Assembly: GCA_964511665.1 (NCBI GenBank) | Contig: CAZEHA010000023.1 | Span: forward strand, 1 to 49,175 | Length of the DNA stretch: 49,175 nt | Source: JAGOEF01 sp964511665 | Lineage (GTDB): Bacteria > Bacteroidota > Bacteroidia > Bacteroidales > ML635J-15 | Direction of reading: 5' to 3' | Part shown: positions 42,528 through 49,175 of the stretch, in pieces | How positions within the stretch are numbered: the first letter of the stretch is position 1 | Layout: every line of letters starts with the position of its first letter | Notes under the pieces: generated by a model | What the model saw: the letters and a program-made list of their open reading frames with translations, nothing else | Database searches by the model: none | Told to the model about the DNA's origin: nothing | Program-made: the position numbers and the translations under genes

Positions 42528-43457
42528 ATGACCAAAAGGACGGCTCTAATACTTCTTGTTTCGGTACTGCTGGCAATTATCCTAACGATTTCGGTAAGCT
42601 ATCGTTTATTCTTTGCTCATGTTGCATTTATAGAACCATGGTTCGTGCAGGTCGAAAGCAGCATCAACAATACGTCGGACAGTATTGAGTGCATTGCTAT
42701 TACACCCAACGGACGAAAGGTTAATATTCCGTTCAACAAACAAAAATCATCGTTTTGTGTTGAGGGATATTTTCACTTGAAAGAAATAGAACTCATTATT
42801 CCCGCCAATGTAATTCAACAAAATACCACAATAGTTTTTGCTTATGGAAGAGGCGAAGCACCCATAAAGATTGATGTCGGCAAGCATACAGGAGCAAAGC
42901 CGGTATACCTGTCGGAGCATTATTTCGCGGAGCACAGCCTTTTTCAAAAAATTATTACAGTGTTCCTCTGGAAAGCTTATATGCAGTATTTTATTGCGGG
43001 TTTTGCAGTGCTTTTGTTTATGTTGTTGATTTTTGGTTTACACCGATTATTTACACGTATAGAATCGGGTAAACACAATGATTTTTTTAAAAAACTGAGT
43101 ATCAGCAGTCATCGTATTATCGGCAAGATTACAGTCAGACTTGCAATAGCACTGACAATTGCCATAGCATATTCGGCCATCTTGTATTCGACGAGTTCGT
43201 TCAAGGGGGTTTGTTTTAAAATGAACGATTTAGCCTATCATTCTGCAGGTGTTAACTTAGCAAACGGCCATGGTATTTCGCGTATTGGAGCCACAGCTTC
43301 GAAACTTACAATTTCGACGATTTTGGGTATAATCTCGAGTTCAACTATCGCTTGTTTACACAATACCCGGGGCTGTATTTTTATCATCACCCGCCAGGTT
43401 ATGGAATTTTTGCCGGTTTGGTCTATACAGTTTTCGGAATTAATGCAATTGGGTTAA
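42528..43457 (+). CDS. ArnT/PMT-like membrane protein, N-terminal part (frameshifted gene)
   Basis: The reading frame encodes a first transmembrane helix (~5-30), an extracytoplasmic beta-rich domain of ~110 residues, then two more helices and 'MNDLAYHSAGVNLANGHGISRIG'. The latter resembles the acidic-loop region after helix 1 of ArnT/GT39-type transferases. From about 43289 the natural continuation switches to the other frame, which reads 'SHSFETYNFDDFGYNLEF'. The last ~55 residues of the formal ORF are therefore likely out of frame. A start at 42519 adds three residues. It is the first half of one gene whose second half is the next entry. Confidence 0.6.
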   Translation: MTKRTALILLVSVLLAIILTISVSYRLFFAHVAFIEPWFVQVESSINNTSDSIECIAITPNGRKVNIPFNKQKSSFCVEGYFHLKEIELIIPANVIQQNTTIVFAYGRGEAPIKIDVGKHTGAKPVYLSEHYFAEHSLFQKIITVFLWKAYMQYFIAGFAVLLFMLLIFGLHRLFTRIESGKHNDFFKKLSISSHRIIGKITVRLAIALTIAIAYSAILYSTSSFKGVCFKMNDLAYHSAGVNLANGHGISRIGATASKLTISTILGIISSSTIACLHNTRGCIFIITRQVMEFLPVWSIQFSELMQLG

Positions 43458-44776
43458 AGCAAGTGCAACTCTTACTCATTATTATTACCGCGGCATGCAT
43501 GCCCTTATTGGCATTCAGGCTTTGGAAAACCAAAGGATTTGCACTTGGATTGATTTGTTCCCTGTTTTTTGTTGCTACATACCACAGAACAGCACACGAC
43601 ATAGAACCTCAGGCACTGTTGCTGTTTTTAAGCTTTATTTTTGTGTGGTTAATTGAAGTCTATCTGCAAAAAAAAGCCCTACTCTTGTTAGTGTTTGCAG
43701 CATTAGTTGCAGCCTTGCTGGTGCTTACAAAAATATCGCTGATGTTACTGCCTGCATTCTTGCTTCTTTATCTTGTTTATAAAGCAATAAGCCGCGATAA
43801 AACCATTACACTACAACATTCTCTGGTGTTTACTGCTGTATTTTTTACACCCGTTGCACTTTGGTCGCTGTATGCAAACAACCATAGAAACACCGACTTA
43901 TTCGAAAACACCGACATTGAGAAATTTGAATACAACTTGCTTCACAAACCTCTCACAGTTGAAGACAGCTTGTTTCTATACCCAATATTTGCCCAAAAAC
44001 CCGAATGCGCCAATACCGACACAATTATTGACGATGGTGGCGTTGTAGAAAAACTTTCCGATTACAACCGTATGGGAATTGCTCTGTTTGGAGAAGGCTT
44101 TTTCAGTGCCAAAGCTATATTTATTGCCACTCAAACCAACAACATGGCTTTGCTGCTGGCTCACAACGAATACATACACGATGGAGGTTTCAGTGCGCGC
44201 TGGCTCGATGAACCCAACAGTTTTTACCACAACGATGGAATGGAAAACCGGGGGGCGATGCTGCGGGTTCTCAATTTTTACCTGCATCACCCCGCAATGT
44301 TGTTCAAGCTGCCTATGACAAAAATGTACAGGGCTTTCGGTGTATTTCCGTTTTTATATGTATTGCTATTGGCATACTGTATGGTATTTCTGTTGAATAC
44401 CTTGCAAATTGGCGTAAGACTTATCGAAAAATACCGCGCAGGGGGCTTTGTAATTATCAATGCTTTCTTACTGTTTCCTCTGGTTGTGCCGTTTGGCTAC
44501 ACTGCCTTTTGCATACTGCTGATATTGGTTGCAGCCTTGCTCGTTGCGAGTATTGTTGGCCGAATTAAACCTGTTCATCGTAGAATTCCGTTGGGCTTTG
44601 TACTGATTATTATCAGTCAGGCTGCACTCAGCATTGCCATAAGCGGGAACCGACGTTTTACCGAAATTACCGACTTTGCACTGATACTCATGGGTGTTTA
44701 TGTTGTGATAACAATAAACATGAAATACATTTTACCCAAATTGCCCAAAACTCAAGTTCAGGAGGGGCAATTATGA
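43352..44776 (+). CDS. ArnT/PMT-like membrane protein, C-terminal part (frameshifted gene)
   Basis: This frame opens at 43256, after a stop at 43253-43255, and its first possible start is TTG at 43352. It begins 'YPGLYFYHHPPGYGIFAGLVYTVFGINAIGL', the typical post-loop segment of GT39/ArnT-type glycosyltransferases ('YHPPGY...FG'). About ten transmembrane helices follow. Together with the upstream part it would make a protein of about 750 residues that transfers a sugar or similar group from a polyprenyl-phosphate donor in the periplasm. The substrate is unknown. The next gene starts with a 4-bp overlap. Confidence 0.65.
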   Translation: MFTQYPGLYFYHHPPGYGIFAGLVYTVFGINAIGLKQVQLLLIIITAACMPLLAFRLWKTKGFALGLICSLFFVATYHRTAHDIEPQALLLFLSFIFVWLIEVYLQKKALLLLVFAALVAALLVLTKISLMLLPAFLLLYLVYKAISRDKTITLQHSLVFTAVFFTPVALWSLYANNHRNTDLFENTDIEKFEYNLLHKPLTVEDSLFLYPIFAQKPECANTDTIIDDGGVVEKLSDYNRMGIALFGEGFFSAKAIFIATQTNNMALLLAHNEYIHDGGFSARWLDEPNSFYHNDGMENRGAMLRVLNFYLHHPAMLFKLPMTKMYRAFGVFPFLYVLLLAYCMVFLLNTLQIGVRLIEKYRAGGFVIINAFLLFPLVVPFGYTAFCILLILVAALLVASIVGRIKPVHRRIPLGFVLIIISQAALSIAISGNRRFTEITDFALILMGVYVVITINMKYILPKLPKTQVQEGQL

Positions 44777-46281
44777 TTTTTATCAACGCATCGCCCCGTA
44801 ACTCGCTGAAAATATTTCAGCCTTTTCTACCGGTTTTTATTCCGGTAGGTATCGGGTACCTTATGGCCATGCTGCATCGAAACGGAATAAAAAGCATCTG
44901 CTTCGACGAGCAAATTGAAACCGACATATTGCAAAAAATCGACAAGGCAGCAGAAGGCTTCGAAAAGCCCTATATTTTCGGGTTTAGTGTACTTACCGCC
45001 TCGCTGAAAAATGCTCTCAATCTGGCCGAAATACTGAAACAAAAATACCCAGGTTGCATTGTGATTTTTGGAGGCATTCACCCCACAGCCAATCCCGAAG
45101 AGGTACTTGGCTACAATCAGGTTGACATTGCAGTGCGCGGAGAGGCCGAAAACAGTATAACTGAATTATATACCTGCCTTAAGCAAGGCCACGATATATC
45201 GCACATCGAAAGTATCTCGTACCGCGATGGAGAAGCAATAGTACACAACAAGCGCAGCGAAGTGGTAAGCAAGCTCGACAGCCTGGCCCCTTTTCCGTAT
45301 GAATGGTTTTCGCACAAAAGCTACGACACCGGATTTGTTATGAGTTCGCGTGGGTGCCCGCACAACTGCATTTTTTGCAGTAACAAAATAAACAGTTGCC
45401 GAAAGTTTCGATATCGCAATGCCGACACGGTTGTTAACGATTTAATTATGCTGCACGAAAAATACAAACGCCGCTATGTATATTTTATCGACGACAATCT
45501 ATTGGCTAACCGAAAGCGCATTATTGAACTGGCACATAAAATATCGGAAAGCCGCATTGCAGGCAAAATGATATATAATTTTCAGGCACGTGGCGACAAT
45601 TGCGACCCCGAAGTGCTTGAAACACTGTTCGATGCGGGTTTTAAAGGTGTGTATTTCGGAATTGAAACTGCATCAGAAAAAATCATGAAATCGCTGAATA
45701 AAGGCGAAACAGTGGCTCAAGTGGTAGAAGCAATTCAGATGGCCAAAAAGGCGGGTTATCACGTAAGTGCCAACTATATTTTTGGCTTACCCGGCGAAAC
45801 GCACCGCGACCGTATCGATGCCATTGCACTAACCCGAAAATTGCAACTCGATTTGGTAAAATACAATAACGCCACCCCATATCCGGGCACCGAGCTATAC
45901 GATATTGCCCAACAGCAACAACGACTGAATTTGCAGAACTACTACGAAAATATCAATTCGGTTTCGACCTTTATCGAAAACCCTTTCGGTAAAATACCCT
46001 TTGCCTATGTGCCACCGCAAAACACCGAAAACGAAATAAGGCATGATATTTTGCACGGGTATTTCAGTTTCTATTTCAGCTATGCCAAACTCAAGGGCGT
46101 ATTTACCCGTCCCGATTTAAACAATGCATGGTTCGATTTTGGCCATAGCTTCGGCGATTTTCTGAAGAAACTGCCGGCAACTGTTACATTGCTGTTTTTC
46201 TTAAGCATTAAATTCGGAGGCTTTCTGCTCAGGCATATTGCAAAAAAAATGTCGATAACCCAAAAGCCGGAGGCAACATGA
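44773..46281 (+). CDS. B12-binding-domain radical SAM protein, first of three tandem genes
   Basis: The 502-residue protein has an N-terminal cobalamin-type Rossmann domain (~1-150: 'VIFGGIHPTANPEEVLG', 'IAVRGEAENS') and a radical SAM barrel (~185-420) with C195xxxC199xxC202 in 'SSRGCPHNCIFCS'. Further family motifs are 'YFIDDNLL', 'VYFGIETASEKIMKSLNKG' and 'YIFGLPGETHRDR'. The C-terminal ~60 residues carry a hydrophobic helix ('TVTLLFFLSIKFGGFLL') then basic residues, suggesting membrane association. It overlaps the neighbours by 4 bp on each side (ATGA), so it is translationally coupled. Function could be methylation, C-C bond formation or lipid/sugar modification. Confidence 0.88.
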   Translation: MIFINASPRNSLKIFQPFLPVFIPVGIGYLMAMLHRNGIKSICFDEQIETDILQKIDKAAEGFEKPYIFGFSVLTASLKNALNLAEILKQKYPGCIVIFGGIHPTANPEEVLGYNQVDIAVRGEAENSITELYTCLKQGHDISHIESISYRDGEAIVHNKRSEVVSKLDSLAPFPYEWFSHKSYDTGFVMSSRGCPHNCIFCSNKINSCRKFRYRNADTVVNDLIMLHEKYKRRYVYFIDDNLLANRKRIIELAHKISESRIAGKMIYNFQARGDNCDPEVLETLFDAGFKGVYFGIETASEKIMKSLNKGETVAQVVEAIQMAKKAGYHVSANYIFGLPGETHRDRIDAIALTRKLQLDLVKYNNATPYPGTELYDIAQQQQRLNLQNYYENINSVSTFIENPFGKIPFAYVPPQNTENEIRHDILHGYFSFYFSYAKLKGVFTRPDLNNAWFDFGHSFGDFLKKLPATVTLLFFLSIKFGGFLLRHIAKKMSITQKPEAT

Positions 46282-47771
46282 TTTTTATAAACGCATCGGC
46301 TAAAGACAGTTTTAAAATTTTCGGGAAAGTTGCCCCGATTTACCCTCCGTTTGGTACCGCATATATTATGGCGATTTTCGAAACCATGAAGATTCCTTTT
46401 GCCTTTGTTGATGCCATTCTCGAAAAAGATATTCCGGCACGAATTTCGCGCGAATGCGCCACCCTTAGGCCACCCTATATTTTTGGGTTCAACGTGCTTA
46501 CCATCAGCTACAAAAGCGCCCTCGATCTGGCAGCGCATTTAAAAAGCATGTACAGCGACTCCATTGTTGTTTTTGGTGGTGTGCACCCCACTGCCCTGCC
46601 CGAAGAAGTGCTTGGCAACAGTCAGGTTGATGTGGTGGTGCGCGGCGAAGCCGAACTAATCATGCCACGCTTATATCATGCGTTAAAAAACGGTGAGTCC
46701 TTGCACGAAATTGATGCGATAAGCTACAAGCATTCCGGCAAAATAGTGCACAATCGCAATTCGGAAAAACTCATCGAATTGAGCGATTTGCCACCATTTC
46801 CGCATCACCTGTTTACCCACCCACGATACGCACGGGGTTATATGATGACGTCGAGGGGTTGCCCCTACCGTTGCATTTTCTGCAGCAAAATTTCGGGCAA
46901 TACGGCCCAGCGTTTTTTGCCTGTCGACAAGGTGATTGAAGAAATGGAGTACATGCTTAAAGAGCACAAGGTGAAACAGGTGGTTTTTCTCGACGACGAC
47001 ATGCTGGGCAATCCACAGCGAATGCTTACGCTCTGTGATGCCATTCGCAATGCGGGTCTTCATAAAAAGCTGGTTTTTAACTTCGAAGCCCGTGCCGACC
47101 GCTGCAACAGAGAATTGCTTTCGACAATATACGAAGCCGGGTTTAAAGGCATTTTTCTCGGAATGGAAACGGCATCAGAAAGCATAATGAAAACCCTGAA
47201 AAAGGGAGAATCGCTGCAAACTACCATAGAGGCAGCCCACCTTGCCAAAGAGCTGGGCTTTCATGTGAGCTGCAATTTTATTTTCGGCCTGCCCGGCGAA
47301 ACACACCACGACCGTAAAAAAGCCTTTGCTCTGGCGCGTGAGCTGAAACTCGATCTGGTGAAATACAACAACGCCACTCCTTTCCCGGGAACAGAACTCT
47401 TTGAAATGGCAAAGCGCGAAAACCGACTGAACATTGTGGGGCAATACGAAAACTTTATTGCAACGGCCACACTTACCGAAAACCCTTTCCGAAAAATACC
47501 ACTTCCATACATTCCGGCCGGCAACACCGAAAAGCAAATTCGATATGATGTGTTGTTCGGAAGTTTTTTGTTTTATTTTAGCTTCCGAAAATTAAAGCGG
47601 GTATTCACACAGCCTGAATTATCGAATTCATGGTTCGATTTCGGACACAATGTAAACGACTTTTTCAGAAAACTGGGGCCTGTTCTTATGCTTTTAATGC
47701 TGCTCACCATAAAATTCGGCGAAATGCTGCTCGTGTATCCATTTATCAGAAAAAAGACAGAAAAGGCATGA
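46278..47771 (+). CDS. B12-binding-domain radical SAM protein, second of three tandem genes
   Basis: This 497-residue paralogue of the preceding gene has the same architecture: Rossmann domain with 'VVFGGVHPTALPEEVLG', then a radical SAM motif C195xxxC199xxC202 ('SRGCPYRCIFCS') and 'GMETASESIMKTLKKGE'. It also ends in a hydrophobic helix with a basic tail ('VLMLLMLLTIKFGEMLL'). The two differ throughout, so they have diverged and may act in sequence on one substrate. It overlaps both neighbours by 4 bp. Confidence 0.88.
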   Translation: MIFINASAKDSFKIFGKVAPIYPPFGTAYIMAIFETMKIPFAFVDAILEKDIPARISRECATLRPPYIFGFNVLTISYKSALDLAAHLKSMYSDSIVVFGGVHPTALPEEVLGNSQVDVVVRGEAELIMPRLYHALKNGESLHEIDAISYKHSGKIVHNRNSEKLIELSDLPPFPHHLFTHPRYARGYMMTSRGCPYRCIFCSKISGNTAQRFLPVDKVIEEMEYMLKEHKVKQVVFLDDDMLGNPQRMLTLCDAIRNAGLHKKLVFNFEARADRCNRELLSTIYEAGFKGIFLGMETASESIMKTLKKGESLQTTIEAAHLAKELGFHVSCNFIFGLPGETHHDRKKAFALARELKLDLVKYNNATPFPGTELFEMAKRENRLNIVGQYENFIATATLTENPFRKIPLPYIPAGNTEKQIRYDVLFGSFLFYFSFRKLKRVFTQPELSNSWFDFGHNVNDFFRKLGPVLMLLMLLTIKFGEMLLVYPFIRKKTEKA

Positions 47772-49175
47772 GAATTTTGTTTTTCGATATAGGAGAAACC
47801 GACTACAAAGGGGTTGAAATACTGTCGGCCTTGCTGAAGCAACAAGGGCATACGGTCGATTTGCTTCTCGACCCCGCACTGGGCAAGCATTACTATTTAA
47901 AAATTCCTTTGCTTAACCGCCTGATACCCGACACCCTGCTGCTGAAAAAGGCAGTGGCTTTTGCTCCCGATTTGGTTGCCATGTCGATAGTTACCAACCA
48001 CTTCATGTATTTTGCCGAATTTGGAAAAAAACTGAAGCAGGTGTTGCCCCATGTACCCATAATCGTTGGCGGCATACACCCCACCTCGGTTCCCGAAGAA
48101 GTAATTCAGGAAACGTGGGTCGATATGCTGTGCATAGGCGACGGCGAGGAGGCTTTTTCAGAATTGGTGTCGGCCATGGGAACAGGCAAAACTTACAATA
48201 CCATTGCAAACCTGTGGGTAAAAGATGAACAGGGAATAGTGCACCGCAACCCACTGCGCCCACTGGTCGGGAATATCGACCAATACCCGGCTCCCGACCG
48301 CAGCATTTATGCACAATACGGAGTGTTGGGTAAACGCATCAGGTGTATGACTGCCCGTGGATGTGTGCACCGTTGCACGTTTTGTGTAAACAGTTTCAGA
48401 TGCAGCCTGTATGAAGGCGAAAAATATTTGCGTAAACACAGCGTATCGCGGGTAATTGAAGAATTACTCGAAGTGAAACGTTTATATAAGCCTCGTGCCA
48501 TACGTTTCGAAGACGATGTGTTTGTGCTCGACAGGGAGTGGCTTGTTGCGTTTTCGAAAGAATATAAAGAGAAAATTGCATTGCCGTTTCATTGCTATTT
48601 TACGCCAAGTGGCGTGAAACAAGAAATTATCGAAATACTCAAAAACTGCGGATGTCACTCAATAGCCATGGGCATTCAGTCGGGGAATGAGGAGCTGCGG
48701 CAAAAAATAATGAACCGCAACTACAGCAATCGAAAAGTAATAGAAGCCGCTGCAATTATTCGCAATGCAGGCATAAAGCTGTATGCCGAATACATGTTTG
48801 GCTTGCCCGAAGAAACACCCGAAAACATGTGGGAAACCCTGCGCGTCAGCGAACAAATTGATGCTAGCAATACCTGGGCAAGCATTTTTTACCCGTATCC
48901 GAAAACACAACTCACCGAATACTGTTTGCAACACGGTTATATCGACAACACGGTTTACCAAAACATTGTAAAAGGCATAGGAGGCCCGCAAAGCTATTCG
49001 GTGTTAAAACACCCCTATGCCGAAGATGCATTTAAGTTCAAGGTAATTCTGCCCTTATATGCCTCGTCGCCAAAGTTTATACGCCCTTGGCTTAAAGCAT
49101 TACTGAAACGTAAAACCGGTTGCATTCACAAATTGCTCTATGTGCTGGGAATTCCTTTGCTCGAAAAACGCGAAT
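47768..49175 (+). CDS. B12-binding-domain radical SAM protein, third of three tandem genes (partial)
   Basis: The reading frame is open from ATG at 47768 (4-bp overlap with the gene before) to the window end, covering 469 residues without a stop. It has a Rossmann domain ('IIVGGIHPTSVPEEVI', 'LCIGDGEEAFSEL'), then C199xxxC203xxC206 in 'TARGCVHRCTFC', and a barrel with 'IRFEDDVFVL', 'IQSGNEELRQKIMNRNY' and 'YMFGLPEETPENM'. It is a more distant relative of the two preceding proteins. The C terminus lies beyond the window. Confidence 0.88.
   Translation, partial: MRILFFDIGETDYKGVEILSALLKQQGHTVDLLLDPALGKHYYLKIPLLNRLIPDTLLLKKAVAFAPDLVAMSIVTNHFMYFAEFGKKLKQVLPHVPIIVGGIHPTSVPEEVIQETWVDMLCIGDGEEAFSELVSAMGTGKTYNTIANLWVKDEQGIVHRNPLRPLVGNIDQYPAPDRSIYAQYGVLGKRIRCMTARGCVHRCTFCVNSFRCSLYEGEKYLRKHSVSRVIEELLEVKRLYKPRAIRFEDDVFVLDREWLVAFSKEYKEKIALPFHCYFTPSGVKQEIIEILKNCGCHSIAMGIQSGNEELRQKIMNRNYSNRKVIEAAAIIRNAGIKLYAEYMFGLPEETPENMWETLRVSEQIDASNTWASIFYPYPKTQLTEYCLQHGYIDNTVYQNIVKGIGGPQSYSVLKHPYAEDAFKFKVILPLYASSPKFIRPWLKALLKRKTGCIHKLLYVLGIPLLEKRE

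Noticed and set aside
43256..43352. Programmed -1 frameshift in the ArnT-like gene
   Set aside because: No X XXY YYZ slippery site is present in the zero frame; a lost base is simpler.

Overview
The window comes from a chromosome of a member of the Bacteroidetes. Three things support this. Several secreted proteins end in type IX secretion (Por/T9SS type A) sorting domains. Bacteroidetes-type -7 boxes (TAnnTTTG) lie upstream of several genes. Family-typical neighbourhoods are also present: bactofilin/AtpZ/small membrane protein/atpBEFHAG, and DUF177-rpmF-plsX-fabH. GC is moderate to low, and no rRNA, tRNA, CRISPR array or recognisable transposase was seen. A DsrMK/DsrC-like set suggests an anaerobic or sulfur-handling lifestyle, which is inference.

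Layout. 1-1.7 kb: two secreted proteins on the minus strand. 1.75-3.2 kb: an AT-rich Fic-family gene with an N-terminal winged helix, a dense candidate operator array, and imperfect direct repeats on both sides; it looks like an acquired segment. 3.2-5.7 kb: a minus-strand operon of a small Cys-rich protein, DsrC, a DsrM-like haem b membrane protein and a DsrK-like Fe-S protein. 6.0-21.2 kb: four large surface or secreted proteins on the plus strand; two are giant modular T9SS paralogues with nearly identical DNA blocks. 21.2-31.3 kb: minus-strand housekeeping genes (fabH, plsX, rpmF, DUF177, a histidine kinase, a DUF6427-like membrane protein, purD, an aspartokinase, an AI-2E family permease, metK). 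31.5-37.5 kb: plus-strand bactofilin, atpZ-like and F-type ATP synthase genes atpBEFHAG; beta and epsilon genes are not here.

37.7-49.2 kb (end of window): a divergent accessory cluster. The minus arm holds a Wzm-type permease, a Wzt-type ATPase with a C-terminal extension, a methylthiotransferase-family radical SAM enzyme without the TRAM domain, and a further radical SAM enzyme with a cobalamin-binding-like N-terminal fold. The plus arm holds an ArnT/PMT-like polytopic membrane protein split by a frameshift, then three tightly overlapping radical SAM genes, the last running off the window. The co-location of an export ABC transporter, a lipid-linked-sugar-transferase-like protein and five radical SAM enzymes suggests a pathway that makes, chemically modifies and exports an envelope glycan or lipid. 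This is the best candidate for an undescribed system here; its product cannot be named from sequence.
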